DNA of 64,000 nt, taken from contig NZ_JAATVY010000022.1 in assembly GCF_011947195.1 (NCBI RefSeq), positions 1-64,000 on the forward strand, written 5' to 3'. Shown in pieces: positions 32,862 through 43,667 of the stretch (within the stretch, counting starts at the first letter, position 1; every line of letters begins with the position of its first letter). The notes under the pieces are model-generated. The model was not told the DNA's origin. It worked only from the letters and a program-made list of their open reading frames with translations, and did no database searches. The position numbers were made by a program, and so were the translations under genes. This DNA comes from Planosporangium thailandense (GTDB taxonomy: Bacteria > Actinomycetota > Actinomycetes > Mycobacteriales > Micromonosporaceae).

Positions 32862-33854
32862 ATGACACTCGGACCGGTGACATCGAGCACCGACGTGGCG
32901 ACGCCAGCCGGGGAAGAGACGCCCACGATCGCGGATGGCAAGAAGATCGAGGGCCGATCGCTCGGCCGCATCGCCTGGATGCGCCTCAAGCGCGACAAGC
33001 TGGCGATGGCCGGTGGCGGGTTCATCATCTTCCTGATCCTGGTCGCGATCCTGGCGCCGCTGATCAACAAGGTGCTTGGTCACCCGGTGAACGAGTACCA
33101 CCAGGACAAGATCGACCCTAACCTCGGCGGCATTCCGCCGGTCGGCACCTGGGGCGGGATCAGCAAGGACTTCCTGCTCGGCGTGCAGCCGGTCACCGGC
33201 CGTGACCTCTTCAGCCAGATCATCTACGGGGCGCAGACCTCGCTGCTCATCGCGCTCCTCGCCACGCTGCTGGCCGTGGTGATCGGCATCGTCGTCGGCG
33301 TCACCGCCGGCTACTACGGTGGCTGGGTCGACTCGCTGTTCAGCCGGTTCATGGACCTGATCCTGGCGTTCCCGCTGATCCTGTTCGCGATCGCGCTGAT
33401 CTCGGTGCTGCCGCCGACCAAGGGCTTCCGGATCGCGGTCATGGTTCTCATCATCGGTGGGTTCAGCTGGCCCTACATCGGCCGGATCGTCCGCGGGCAG
33501 GCGCTGTCCCTGCGCGAGCGCGAGTTCGTGGAGGCGGCGCGCAGCGTCGGCGCCGGCAGCTTCCGGATCATCTTCCGCGAGCTGCTGCCCAACCTCGCGG
33601 CGCCGATCCTGGTCTACAGCACGCTGATCATCCCGTCGAACATCCTCTTCGAGGCGGCGCTGTCGTTCCTCGGGGTCGGTGTACCGCCGCCCACCCCGTC
33701 GTGGGGCCGGCTGTTGTCGGACGCGGTCGACTACTACGAGTACGACCCCATGTACATGCTCATCCCCGGCTTGGCGATCTTCGTTACCGTGTTGGCCTTC
33801 AACCTTTTCGGTGACGGGCTGCGCGATGCGCTCGACCCCAAGTCCAACCGCTGA
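32862..33854 (+). CDS. Oligopeptide ABC transporter permease (DppC/OppC type)
   Basis: Encodes 330 residues from ATG 32862, with GGAGGAGG upstream. An N-terminal cytoplasmic arm (GRIAWMRLKRDKLAM) leads to the first helix, an extracellular segment, then the BPD_transp_1 domain with five helices. The EAA loop reads EAARSVGAGSFRIIFRELLPN. Six helices in all. It pairs with the DppB-type subunit at 35826. Unusually, it is the first gene, before the binding protein. An upstream frame adding 61 residues lacks support. Confidence 0.9.
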   Translation: MTLGPVTSSTDVATPAGEETPTIADGKKIEGRSLGRIAWMRLKRDKLAMAGGGFIIFLILVAILAPLINKVLGHPVNEYHQDKIDPNLGGIPPVGTWGGISKDFLLGVQPVTGRDLFSQIIYGAQTSLLIALLATLLAVVIGIVVGVTAGYYGGWVDSLFSRFMDLILAFPLILFAIALISVLPPTKGFRIAVMVLIIGGFSWPYIGRIVRGQALSLREREFVEAARSVGAGSFRIIFRELLPNLAAPILVYSTLIIPSNILFEAALSFLGVGVPPPTPSWGRLLSDAVDYYEYDPMYMLIPGLAIFVTVLAFNLFGDGLRDALDPKSNR

Positions 33855-33950
33855 CCACCCGGACCGGGTGTTCACCGCCACCCCGCACGCAGTACCGCCC
33901 CGGACGGCCCACTCCTGGTGTGGGCCGCAGCAACAAGGAGGGAATCCGCA

Positions 33951-35720
33951 GTGAGAATCACAAGAGGAGCGGTGGTGGCCGGTTCGGTCGCCCTCGCCCT
34001 AGGGCTGTCCGCCTGTGGCGGCGGCGGCTCGTCCAGCAATAGCAGCAACAACAACACGGGCTCCAGCTCCGGCTTCAACGCCGGCACGAAGGGCATCGTG
34101 AACCCGTCCACCAAGAAGGGCGGCACGCTGCGGATCGGGTACAGCTCGGACGTCGACTCGTTCGACCCGACCCGGATCTACTACGCCTCCGGCGAGAACT
34201 TCATGGCGCTGTACAACCGGACGCTGCTCGCCCCGGCCCAGAAGCCGGGCAAGGACGGCCTGGTCCTCCAGCCCGACCTGGCCGAGTCGCTGCCGCAGAT
34301 CAGCGCGGACAAGCTGACCTACACCTTCAAGCTCCGCAAGGGCCTGAAGTTCGAGGACGGCAGCCCGATCACGTCCAAGGACGTCAAGTACGCCGTCGAG
34401 CGCAGCTTCGCGCAGGACGTCCTCTCCGGCGGTCCGACCTACATCGTCGACCAGCTGGACCAGGGCCAGAACTACCCCGGCCCGTACAAGGACACCGACC
34501 CCAACAAGATGGGGCTGAAGTCGGTCCAGACGCCGGACGACAGCACGATCGTCTTCCACCTCGCGCAGCCGTACGCGGACTTCCCGTACCTGCTGCCGAT
34601 GCTCGCCGGTGCGGTGCCGGCGGCCAAGGACACCGGTGAGAAGTACACCGACCACGTGGTCTCCGACGGCCCGTACAAGTTCGAGTCGTTCGACCCGGGC
34701 AAGAAGGTCGTGCTGGTCCGTAACCCGAACTGGGACCCGGCGACCGACCCGATCCGCAAGGCGCTGCCGGACCGGATCGAGATGACGCTGCAGATGAACC
34801 CGGACGAGCTCGACAAGCAGCTGCTTGACGGCACGCTCGACATCGACTTCGGTCAGACCGGTGTGCAGCAGGCCGCCCAGGCCAAGATCCTGCTCGACCC
34901 GAAGCTGAAGGCGAACGCCGACGAGCCGAACACCGGCTTCATCCGCTACGTCACCATCAGCAGCAAGGTCGCGCCGTTCGACAACATCCACTGCCGCAAG
35001 GCCGTGCAGTACGCCGCCGACAAGGTGGCCCTGCAGACCGCGCGTGGTGGTGCGGACGCCGGTGGTGACATCGCCACCAACATGCTGCCGCCGAACATCG
35101 CCGGCTACGACCCCAACCTCGACCCGTTCAACACCAAGAGCGGCAAGCCGCAGATCGACAAGGCCAAGCAGGAGCTGGCGGCCTGTGGCAAGCCGAACGG
35201 CTTCGAGACCAAGATCGCCGTGCGTAACAAGGGCAAGGAGCCGAAGACCGCTGAGGCGCTGCAGCAGGCTCTCGCCGCGGTGGGCATCAAGGCCACGATC
35301 GACCAGTCCGACGCGTCGCTGTACTTCCGGTCGACCATCGGCTCGCCCGACAACGTGCACGCCAAGGGCTACGGCCTGATGTTCGCCGGCTGGGGCGCCG
35401 ACTTCCCGACGGCCGGTGGCTTCCTGCAGGTGCTCGTCGACGGTCGCAAGATCCAGCCGAGCGGTAACAACAACTACGGGGAGCTGAACGACCCGGAGAT
35501 CAACAGCCTGATCGACAAGGCGAACTCCGAGCCGGACCCGAAGAAGTCCGCCGCCATCTGGAGCCAGATCAACGCCAAGGTGATGGACACCGCGACCCAG
35601 CTGCCGTTCGTGTACGACAAGGCGCTGAACTACCGCAACCCGCGGCTGACCAACGTCTTCGTCTGGTCGTACTACGGCGAGTGGGACTTCAGCGCGCTGG
35701 GTCTCAGCGACGGCAAGTAA
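33951..35720 (+). CDS. Oligopeptide ABC transporter substrate-binding lipoprotein (SBP family 5)
   Basis: The 589-residue product from GTG 33951 follows AAGGAGGG. A lipoprotein signal (MRITRGAVVAGSVALALG, lipobox LSAC, Cys22) and a Ser/Asn/Gly-rich tether precede a family 5 solute-binding domain: GGTLRIGYSSDVDSFDP, YTFKLRKGLKFEDGSPITSKDVKYAVERS, VSDGPYKFESFDPGKKVVLVRNPNWD and TQLPFVYDKALNYRNP (each abbreviated from longer matches). It captures peptides or similar ligands outside the membrane. Codon use is strongly biased to C/G-ending optimal codons, suggesting high expression. Confidence 0.92.
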   Translation: MRITRGAVVAGSVALALGLSACGGGGSSSNSSNNNTGSSSGFNAGTKGIVNPSTKKGGTLRIGYSSDVDSFDPTRIYYASGENFMALYNRTLLAPAQKPGKDGLVLQPDLAESLPQISADKLTYTFKLRKGLKFEDGSPITSKDVKYAVERSFAQDVLSGGPTYIVDQLDQGQNYPGPYKDTDPNKMGLKSVQTPDDSTIVFHLAQPYADFPYLLPMLAGAVPAAKDTGEKYTDHVVSDGPYKFESFDPGKKVVLVRNPNWDPATDPIRKALPDRIEMTLQMNPDELDKQLLDGTLDIDFGQTGVQQAAQAKILLDPKLKANADEPNTGFIRYVTISSKVAPFDNIHCRKAVQYAADKVALQTARGGADAGGDIATNMLPPNIAGYDPNLDPFNTKSGKPQIDKAKQELAACGKPNGFETKIAVRNKGKEPKTAEALQQALAAVGIKATIDQSDASLYFRSTIGSPDNVHAKGYGLMFAGWGADFPTAGGFLQVLVDGRKIQPSGNNNYGELNDPEINSLIDKANSEPDPKKSAAIWSQINAKVMDTATQLPFVYDKALNYRNPRLTNVFVWSYYGEWDFSALGLSDGK

Positions 35721-35825
35721 GTCCCACCCTTACCCCTTACGCGAGTAGTCGAAGGCAGGTGAAGGCCACCGCGCCGGCCGGTGCCGCGGCAACCCCGCGG
35801 CGCCGGCCGGCGTGAGGCCGACGAC

Positions 35826-36827
35826 GTGATCAATTACATCCTTCGCCGGGTGGTGACCTCGGTCGTACTGATGATCATCATCTCGGTGGTCACGTTCGGC
35901 GTGTTCTTCATGGTCCCCAAGCTCGCCGGCACCAACCCGGCCGAGCTCTACGTCGGAAAGTCGGCGACCCCGGCCGACGTGGCGGCGACCGCCCGCAAGC
36001 TCGGACTCGACCAGCCCGTCTACGTGCAGTACGGGCGCTTCGTGAAGGGCATCGTCGCCGGCCGCGACTTCAACAGCGGCCCGAGCAAGACCCACTGCCC
36101 GGCGCCGTGCTTCGGCTACTCGTTCCGTAACGACCGCCCGGTATTTCCGCTGCTGCTGGACCGGCTGCCGGTCACCATCTCGCTGGCCATCGGCGCCTCG
36201 ATCATCTGGTTGATAGGTGGCGTGCTCGCCGGGGTCATCTCGGCGCTACGCCGAGGGTCGATCCTCGACCGGTCAATGATGATCCTTGCGCTGGCCGGCG
36301 TGTCCCTTCCGATCTACTTCACCGGCCTGCTCGCCCAGCTCATCTTCGTGCACAATCTGCACTGGCTCCCCGGCGGCGAGTACGTGAACTTCCGTGACAA
36401 CCCGATCGGCTGGGCCAGCAAGCTTCTTCTCGGCTGGATCACCCTCGCGCTGCTGTACGCCGCCACGTACGCCCGGTTGACCCGCGCCACGATGCTCGAG
36501 ACGGTGAGCGAGGACTACATCCGCACCGCGCGCGCCAAGGGCCTGCGCGAACGGGTGGTCATCGGCAAGCACGCCATGCGTTCGGTGCTCACCCCGATCG
36601 TCACGATCTTCGGCCTCGACATCGGACAGCTGCTCGGCGGCGCGATCCTCACCGAGTCCGTCTTCGGCCTGCCCGGCATCGGCCGCCTCTCCATCGACGC
36701 GGTCAACACCAAGGACCTGCCGGTCGTACTGGGCGTCACCCTGTTCGGCGCGCTATTCATTGTCGTTGCGAACTTCGTCGTCGACCTCCTGTACGCCGTG
36801 ATCGACCCGCGCGTCCGGCTGGCATGA
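35826..36827 (+). CDS. Oligopeptide ABC transporter permease (DppB/OppB type)
   Basis: Encodes 333 residues from GTG 35826. It begins INYILRRVVTSVVLMIIISVVTFGVF, the usual first helix of DppB proteins, with a 100-residue extracellular loop containing ARKLGLDQPVYVQYGRFVKG and a cysteine pair (HCPAPC). Five more helices follow; the EAA loop is RTARAKGLRERVVIGKHAMRSVL. Upstream in-frame sequence from 35781 is Arg/Gly-rich and rejected. Its stop overlaps the downstream reading frame by ATGA. Confidence 0.9.
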   Translation: MINYILRRVVTSVVLMIIISVVTFGVFFMVPKLAGTNPAELYVGKSATPADVAATARKLGLDQPVYVQYGRFVKGIVAGRDFNSGPSKTHCPAPCFGYSFRNDRPVFPLLLDRLPVTISLAIGASIIWLIGGVLAGVISALRRGSILDRSMMILALAGVSLPIYFTGLLAQLIFVHNLHWLPGGEYVNFRDNPIGWASKLLLGWITLALLYAATYARLTRATMLETVSEDYIRTARAKGLRERVVIGKHAMRSVLTPIVTIFGLDIGQLLGGAILTESVFGLPGIGRLSIDAVNTKDLPVVLGVTLFGALFIVVANFVVDLLYAVIDPRVRLA

Positions 36828-36838
36828 AAGGGAAGGGC

Positions 36839-37915
36839 ATGGCAACCGACCTGCTCGCAAGTGGACAGCCGGCGTCCGGCGGCTCGCGGCCGTCCGCGCC
36901 GCGCTCCTTCCTGGACGTGCGCGACCTGCGGATCCACTTCAACACCGACGACGGCGTGGTCAAGGCCGTGGACGGCCTGTCGTTCCAGCTCGACCGCGGC
37001 AAGACGCTCGGCATCGTCGGCGAGTCCGGCTCCGGCAAGAGCGTGACCAGCCTCGGCATCCTCGGCCTGCACCGGCACAGCAAGGCGCGGGTCTCCGGCG
37101 AGGTGTGGCTCGACGGCGAGGACCTCATCGCCGCCTCCGACGAGCGGGTACGCGCGCTGCGCGGCCAGCGGATAGCCATGATCTTCCAGGATCCGCTCAC
37201 GGCCATGCACCCGTACTTCACGGTTGGCGCGCAGATCATCGAGGCGTACCGGGTGCACAACAACGTCTCCAAGAAGGTCGCCCGGCAACGCGCCATCGAC
37301 ATGCTGGGCCGGGTCGGCATCCCGCAGCCGGCCAGGCGGGTGGATGACTACCCGCACCAGTTCTCGGGCGGTATGCGCCAGCGGGCGATGATCGCCATGG
37401 CCCTGGTCAACAACCCCGAACTGCTCATCGCCGACGAGCCCACCACGGCGCTCGACGTGACCGTACAGGCACAGATTCTCGACCTGATCCGTGATCTCCA
37501 GGAGGAGTTCCACTCGGCGGTCATTATGATCACCCACGACCTCGGGGTGGTCGCCGAACTGGCCGACGACATCCTCGTGATGTACGGCGGCAAGGCCGTC
37601 GAGTACGGCACCGCTGAGACGATCTTCCGGCGCCCCGAGCACCCGTACGCCTGGGGCCTGCTCGGCTCGATGCCGCGTGTCGACCGGGACGTGCGGGACC
37701 GCCTCATCCCGGTCAAGGGCACGCCGCCGAGCCTGATCAACCTTCCGAGCGGGTGCGCGTTCCATCCGCGCTGCCCGTACGTGGGCTACAACGGCATCCC
37801 CTGCCGTACCGAGATCCCGACCCTGGCCGAGGGCAGTGACCACGGCGTCGCGTGCCACATTCCGCCGGCGGAGCGGCAGCGGATCTTCTCCGAAGACATC
37901 GCCCCGGCGCTGTGA
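36839..37915 (+). CDS. Oligopeptide ABC transporter ATPase (DppD/OppD type)
   Basis: The 358-residue ATPase contains Walker A GESGSGKS near residue 62, [20 protein letters not shown], signature [15 protein letters not shown], Walker [13 protein letters not shown] and the C-terminal oligopeptide/dipeptide domain with four cysteines ([20 protein letters not shown], plus CHI). ATG 36839 has AAAGGG 6-10 nt upstream; an alternative ATG at 36824 overlaps the previous stop and adds five residues. Works as a heterodimer with the next gene product. Confidence 0.92.
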   Translation: MATDLLASGQPASGGSRPSAPRSFLDVRDLRIHFNTDDGVVKAVDGLSFQLDRGKTLGIVGESGSGKSVTSLGILGLHRHSKARVSGEVWLDGEDLIAASDERVRALRGQRIAMIFQDPLTAMHPYFTVGAQIIEAYRVHNNVSKKVARQRAIDMLGRVGIPQPARRVDDYPHQFSGGMRQRAMIAMALVNNPELLIADEPTTALDVTVQAQILDLIRDLQEEFHSAVIMITHDLGVVAELADDILVMYGGKAVEYGTAETIFRRPEHPYAWGLLGSMPRVDRDVRDRLIPVKGTPPSLINLPSGCAFHPRCPYVGYNGIPCRTEIPTLAEGSDHGVACHIPPAERQRIFSEDIAPAL

Positions 37916-37944
37916 CAGCGGATCGCTGCGTAGAAGGAGCACCT

Positions 37945-39063
37945 GTGCCGACGAGTACACCCCAGACCGAGCGCGCCGCGACCCGCCCGGCAACCGAGAA
38001 CCTGCTCGAAGTGAGCGGGCTGGAGAAGCACTTCCCGATCACCCGTGGCGCCTTCATCCGGCGCACGGTCGGCGCCGTGCGGGCGGTCGACGGGCTCGAC
38101 TTCACCGTTCGCACCGGCGAGACGCTCGGCGTGGTCGGCGAGTCCGGCTGTGGCAAGTCGACCACGGGACGCCTGGTCACGCGCCTGCTGGAGCCGACCG
38201 GCGGGAAGATCACGTTCGAGGGCCGCGACATCACGCACATGTCGGTGCGGCAGATGCGTGAGCTGCGCCGCGACGTACAGATGATTTTCCAGGACCCGTA
38301 CTCCTCGCTGAACCCGCGGCACACCGTCGGCACCATCGTCGGCGCGCCGCTGCGCATCCAGAACATCCCGACGCCGAAGGGCCAGAAGCGGGCGGTCCAG
38401 GACCTTCTGGAGCTCGTCGGCCTGAACCCGGAGCACTACAACCGGTACCCGCACGAGTTCTCGGGCGGACAGCGTCAGCGCATCGGGATCGCCCGGGCGC
38501 TCGCGCTGCGGCCGAAGCTGATCGTCTGCGACGAGCCCGTGTCGGCGCTCGACGTGTCGATCCAGGCCCAGGTCGTCAACCTGCTCGACGACCTGCAGCG
38601 CGAACTGAACCTGACGTACATGTTCATCGCGCACGACCTGTCGGTGGTCAAGCACATCTCCGACCGGGTCGCGGTCATGTACCTCGGGAAGATGGTCGAG
38701 CTCGCGCCACGGGACGCCCTCTACGCGACACCGATGCACCCGTACACGCTGGCCCTGTTGTCGGCGGTGCCGGTGCCCGACCCGTCCCGGCGTGACAAGG
38801 CCCAGCGGGAGCGGGTCCTGCTCACCGGCGACGTGCCCAGCCCGATCGACCCGCCGTCGGGCTGCCGGTTCCGCACCCGGTGCTGGAAGGCGCAGGACAA
38901 GTGCGCCCAGGAGGTGCCGCCGTTCGTCGAGCTCGCCCCCGGGCACCGGGTGGCCTGCCACTTCCCGGTGACGGACGCCGAGCGCACCCCGCAGGGCCGG
39001 ATGGCGGCGCAGCATGCCGCCGCGGAGGTCCCGCCGGACACCGCCGCCGAGCCGGCGCTGTAA
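37945..39063 (+). CDS. Oligopeptide ABC transporter ATPase (DppF/OppF type)
   Basis: Encodes 372 residues from GTG 37945 (AAGGAG upstream). Walker A GESGCGKS near residue 66, [13 protein letters not shown], signature [15 protein letters not shown], Walker [15 protein letters not shown] and a C-terminal oligo-HPY domain ([14 protein letters not shown]) are present. It completes the C-A-B-D-F set of one transporter. A strong terminator follows within 20 bp. Confidence 0.93.
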   Translation: MPTSTPQTERAATRPATENLLEVSGLEKHFPITRGAFIRRTVGAVRAVDGLDFTVRTGETLGVVGESGCGKSTTGRLVTRLLEPTGGKITFEGRDITHMSVRQMRELRRDVQMIFQDPYSSLNPRHTVGTIVGAPLRIQNIPTPKGQKRAVQDLLELVGLNPEHYNRYPHEFSGGQRQRIGIARALALRPKLIVCDEPVSALDVSIQAQVVNLLDDLQRELNLTYMFIAHDLSVVKHISDRVAVMYLGKMVELAPRDALYATPMHPYTLALLSAVPVPDPSRRDKAQRERVLLTGDVPSPIDPPSGCRFRTRCWKAQDKCAQEVPPFVELAPGHRVACHFPVTDAERTPQGRMAAQHAAAEVPPDTAAEPAL

Positions 39064-39080
39064 CGACAGCAGCGACTCGA

Positions 39081-39115
39081 AGGGGAGGGACGGCCAGGCG
39101 TCCCTCCCCTTTTCG
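39081..39115 (+). terminator. Rho-independent terminator of the peptide transporter operon
   Basis: AGGGGAGGGACG pairs perfectly with CGTCCCTCCCCT over GCCAGG, followed by TTTCGTTTTC. The clearest classical terminator in the window. Confidence 0.92.
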
Positions 39116-39118
39116 TTT

Positions 39119-39373
39119 TCAGCCCTCGGGCCGGTTGAGCAGGGCGACCGCGATGCCGTGCACCGCGTCGAGGTCGGCCGGCGCGGCCAGCTTGGCCTTG
39201 CCGCCGGTGACCGCGTACCACTCGGCCGCGTCCTTGTACTGCACCCGGAGCGTCACGGCGCCGGCGTCGTCCAGCTCGCTGCGCAGGGTGAGATCCCCGG
39301 TGACGACGCCGACCTCGTCCGTCATGACCCCGCCGGGGCCGGCCTTGATGTCGGTTGTCCGCTGTTCTGCCAC
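39119..39373 (-). CDS. Small protein of unknown function
   Basis: Encodes 84 residues. The start is GTG at 39373, which shares one base with the TAG stop of the upstream HNH gene (TAGTG), so it is translationally coupled to it. The sequence has TDEVGVVTGDLTLRSELDD, VTLRVQYKDAAEWYAVTGG and DAVHGIAVALLNRPEG, suggesting a small alpha/beta domain. No signal peptide. I do not recognise the family. Confidence 0.68.
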   Translation of the reverse strand: MAEQRTTDIKAGPGGVMTDEVGVVTGDLTLRSELDDAGAVTLRVQYKDAAEWYAVTGGKAKLAAPADLDAVHGIAVALLNRPEG

Positions 39374-40035
39374 TACTGACACGTCCCCAACATATCGACA
39401 AGCGCCTGCTTCTCCGCCGTGGTCACCGTCAACTGCCAGTACCGCTTCACGGTGATCCAGTTTTCGGCGTACTGGCACCAGTACCCCTGGTACGGCGGCT
39501 TCCACTGTGATGGATCCTGGTCACCCTTTGCCCTGTTGGTCGTCAATGAAACGGCTACCAGCTGTGGTCGGGTGAGGTCGTTGGCGAACTGGGACCGCTT
39601 GTCGTCGGTCCACGCGTTGGCCCCGGAGCGCCACGCGTTCGCCAGCGGAACCACGTGGTCGATGTCGAGCTTGGCGGCGTCGGTGACGGTCTTGTGGTCG
39701 TACGGGCTGAGCCACTTTCCGCCGGTGGCGTGGCAGCTCGTGCTGGTCGTGACCGATGTGCCGTCCCGCTTGAGGACGTACTCCCGGGTGTCGCAGCCGT
39801 TGCCCTGCTGCGTCCAGTGTGGGAAGCGGTCGCGGCTGTACCCGGCCATCGACCGTGGCGCGGCGACGGTCAGCGCGTCGAGGTCGGCGCGCGCCTGGGA
39901 CGCGTCGCCGCTCGCGGCGGACGTGGGGCTGTCCGAGACGGCGCCGCCCGGAGCGGAGCCGTTGGGGACGCAGCCGGTGGCCGACAGAGCTGCGGTGAGG
40001 ACGAAGGCGGCGGCGAGCCGGCGAGGGGTACGCAT
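39373..40035 (-). CDS. HNH endonuclease family lipoprotein (DUF1524/GmrSD C-terminal type)
   Basis: From ATG 40035 the 220-residue product has a lipoprotein signal (RTPRRLAAAFVLTAAL, lipobox SATGC) and then a DUF1524-like HNH nuclease: CDTREYVLKRDG, SPYDHKTVTDAAKLDIDHVVPLANAW with the catalytic DHVVPL, and NRAKGDQDPSQWKPP. Conserved Cys residues (near 106, 125, 190 and 219) suit an exported enzyme. It is exported DNA or RNA nuclease by inference. CACATT at 40042-40047 lies 6 nt before the ATG, so the mRNA is likely leaderless. Confidence 0.8.
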   Translation of the reverse strand: MRTPRRLAAAFVLTAALSATGCVPNGSAPGGAVSDSPTSAASGDASQARADLDALTVAAPRSMAGYSRDRFPHWTQQGNGCDTREYVLKRDGTSVTTSTSCHATGGKWLSPYDHKTVTDAAKLDIDHVVPLANAWRSGANAWTDDKRSQFANDLTRPQLVAVSLTTNRAKGDQDPSQWKPPYQGYWCQYAENWITVKRYWQLTVTTAEKQALVDMLGTCQ

Positions 40036-40095
40036 ACCGCCAATGTGGAGGAGACGTACGCGCGGCGGCCAGCACAACACGGCCACAGCTTTTGG

Positions 40096-40143
40096 GATCT
40101 TGGACACGTGGCGGGGTCATAGGCCCGCCACGCGTCCAAGATC
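40096..40143. repeat. GATCTTGG-ended palindrome, probable leuA terminator
   Basis: A 20-bp stem with one mismatch, arms GATCTTGGACACGTGGCGGG and its mirror, over loop GTCATAGG. It follows the leuA stop on the minus strand. Same core as the element at 62842: GATCTTGGAC outside and GGCGGG inside. Confidence 0.8.
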
Positions 40144-40150
40144 TGCGTGC

Positions 40151-41899
<1,749 letters not shown>

Positions 41900-41966
41900 T
41901 CATGAGATGTGGGCACGATCCGTTCGATGGGATCTCGAGGGGATCGACCGGCTGCGCTCGGAGCTC

Positions 41967-42056
41967 TCAGGCGGTGGCGCGCGTGCACTCCGCGACGAGG
42001 TGCCGGCCGGATGGGGCCTCGTCGCGGCACGGAAGAAGAAGGGTCGCCTGCCACAT
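41967..42056 (-). CDS. leuA leader peptide
   Basis: A 29-residue frame reading MWQATLLLPCRDEAPSGRHL and on to CTRATA. Codons 6-8 are CTT CTT CTT (42041 to 42033), a rarely used leucine codon in this GC-rich genome, where CTG and CTC dominate. Stalling there under leucine shortage would free or cover the arms of the hairpin at 42026-41991. It begins only 10 nt after the -10 box, so it is nearly leaderless. Leucine-codon leaders before leuA are known in actinobacteria; this copy is inferred from sequence. Confidence 0.75.
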   Translation of the reverse strand: MWQATLLLPCRDEAPSGRHLVAECTRATA

Positions 42057-42066
42057 GACGCCTGCC

Positions 42067-42096
42067 ACGGTACACCTGTGCAGGTGGCGATGTCAG
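42067..42096 (-). promoter_or_regulatory. leuA promoter
   Basis: On the minus strand CTGACA, 18 bp, TACCGT. Five of six bases match the -35 consensus, and the -10 has TANNNT. Confidence 0.65.
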
Positions 42097-42206
42097 GGGC
42101 CGTCCGGTTGCCAACTAGTGATGTACGTCCTGCTCAGGGCGTTTTGGGGTCCGGGCCATGGAAGTCTGGCTCACATGTTGGGATCGACCGGTGTGACGGG
42201 GCGGCG

Positions 42207-43151
42207 TCAGCCGGCGGCATCCAGCCGGTCGCGTTGGGCATCGGTCAGGCGCAGGGACACGCCGGCGATCGCCTCGTCCAACTGATCGGGGCTGCTCACT
42301 CCCACGATCGGGGTCACCGCCGGCCGTCCGCCGGTCAACCAGGCGAGCACCACCTGGTTGCGGCTCACCCCGATCTCGCCGGCCACGTCGTCGAGCGCCG
42401 CGAGCCGGCGCGCCGTTCCCGGGTGGTCGTAGCTGTCCGGCAACGGCCGGTCCGCCCGCGTGTACGCGCCGCTCAGCAGCGTGCGGTACGCCCACAGCGC
42501 CAGGCCCTCGGTCGCAGCGTAATCGAGCGTCTCGTCGGTCGCCGTACCGAACCGGTGGTTGGGATCCAACCGGATATCCGGCCTGGCCGACAGGTACGTG
42601 TGGTGCAGTTGCAGTGCGCGGTAGGCCGCCCGGCCGTCGGCGGCGGCGGCGAGCCTACGCGCCTGTTCCACCCGCCACACCGGGTGGTTCGACGCGCCCA
42701 GTTGGAGCACGGAGCCCGCCTCGACCAGTCCGGCCAGCGCGCCGACCGTCTCCACCAGCGGGACGGACCGGTCCTCCATGTGCGCCCAGTACAGGTCGAT
42801 GTGGTCGGTGCGCAGCCGGCGCAGGCTGGTCTGGCAGCCGGACCTGATGGTGTCGGCCGACAGACCCTCCCGGTGCCGCGGCCACTGGCCCGCGGCGGTC
42901 GGCTCCGCGCCGACCTTGGTGCTGATGAACACCCGGTCCCGCATGCCGGGCCGGGCCGCGAGCCAGGCGCCGATGACCCGCTCGCTCGCGCCGCCCGTAC
43001 CGATCGGGCCTTCCCAGAAGCAGTAGCAGTTGGCCGTGTCGATCATCGTGCCGCCGGCGTCGACGAACCGGTCCAGCAGGTTGAATGAGGTCCGCTCATC
43101 CTGTCGGGTGCCGAAGAACATCGCTCCCAGGGCGAGGTTCAGTCGCTCCAC
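42207..43151 (-). CDS. Aldo/keto reductase
   Basis: Encodes 314 residues from GTG 43151, with AAAGGAGG 4 nt upstream. The tetrad is intact: Asp38 and Tyr43 in TMIDTANCYCFW, Lys79 in FISTKVG, His124 in LYWAHMED. It is divergent from a MerR regulator with a 20-bp palindrome between them, so it is probably induced through it. The AKR/MerR pair suggests a response to a reactive carbonyl or electrophile; the substrate is unknown. Confidence 0.87.
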   Translation of the reverse strand: MERLNLALGAMFFGTRQDERTSFNLLDRFVDAGGTMIDTANCYCFWEGPIGTGGASERVIGAWLAARPGMRDRVFISTKVGAEPTAAGQWPRHREGLSADTIRSGCQTSLRRLRTDHIDLYWAHMEDRSVPLVETVGALAGLVEAGSVLQLGASNHPVWRVEQARRLAAAADGRAAYRALQLHHTYLSARPDIRLDPNHRFGTATDETLDYAATEGLALWAYRTLLSGAYTRADRPLPDSYDHPGTARRLAALDDVAGEIGVSRNQVVLAWLTGGRPAVTPIVGVSSPDQLDEAIAGVSLRLTDAQRDRLDAAG

Positions 43152-43188
43152 CGTGCCTCCTTTGTCGTCGTAGGTGTTTCAGGCTGGT

Positions 43189-43208
43189 ACCTGGAGCGCG
43201 CTCCAGGT
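43189..43208. promoter_or_regulatory. MerR-type operator/promoter
   Basis: A perfect 20-bp palindrome, ACCTGGAGCGCGCTCCAGGT. On the minus strand it lies between TTGACC and TACCAG, giving an abnormal spacing of the kind MerR proteins correct for the aldo/keto reductase promoter. Confidence 0.7.
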
Positions 43209-43264
43209 CAAGCGCGGCGGAAAGGGGTTGGCAGGGCGGGAACGTGCGGGCAGGGTGTGACGCC

Positions 43265-43627
43265 ATGGGGAGCTACGCACCGGGCGAGGCCGCCGAGAGG
43301 AGCGGCTTCTCCCTCGACACCCTGCGCTACTACGAGCGCATCGGCCTGCTCACCTCGGTACGGCGCACCGCCGGGGGACAGCGCGTCTTCACCGACGACG
43401 ACCTCAGCTGGCTGGGCATCCTGCGGTGCCTGCGTGACACGGGCATGCCGATCGCCCGGATGTGCCGCTACGCGGAGCTCAGCCGGGGCGGCGAGGAGAC
43501 CATGCCGGAACGGCTGGCCCTGCTGGCGGAGCACGACCGGGCGGTCGAGCGGCAGATCGCGCGGCTACGGGCCCAGCAGGAGCACATCAGGGAAAAGATC
43601 CGGTACTACCGCACGCACGCCGTCTGA
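43265..43627 (+). CDS. MerR family transcriptional regulator
   Basis: The 120-residue protein has a winged helix (YAPGEAAERSGFSLDTLRYYERIGLL, residues 4-29, followed by RTAGGQRVFTDDDLSWLGI) and a coiled-coil dimer helix. There is no C-terminal effector domain and only one cysteine-poor tail, so it is not a metal sensor of the MerR/CueR type. It resembles the short regulators paired with oxidoreductases. The ATG at 43265 matches the family start. Confidence 0.87.
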   Translation: MGSYAPGEAAERSGFSLDTLRYYERIGLLTSVRRTAGGQRVFTDDDLSWLGILRCLRDTGMPIARMCRYAELSRGGEETMPERLALLAEHDRAVERQIARLRAQQEHIREKIRYYRTHAV

Positions 43628-43638
43628 GGTGACCCCGG

Positions 43639-43667
43639 ACCTCCTCCGGCTACTGGCCGGAGGAGGT
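43639..43667. terminator. Hairpin between convergent MerR and lipoprotein genes
   Basis: ACCTCCTCCGGC pairs perfectly with GCCGGAGGAGGT over TACTG. It overlaps the TAG stop of the lipoprotein gene. Confidence 0.7.
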
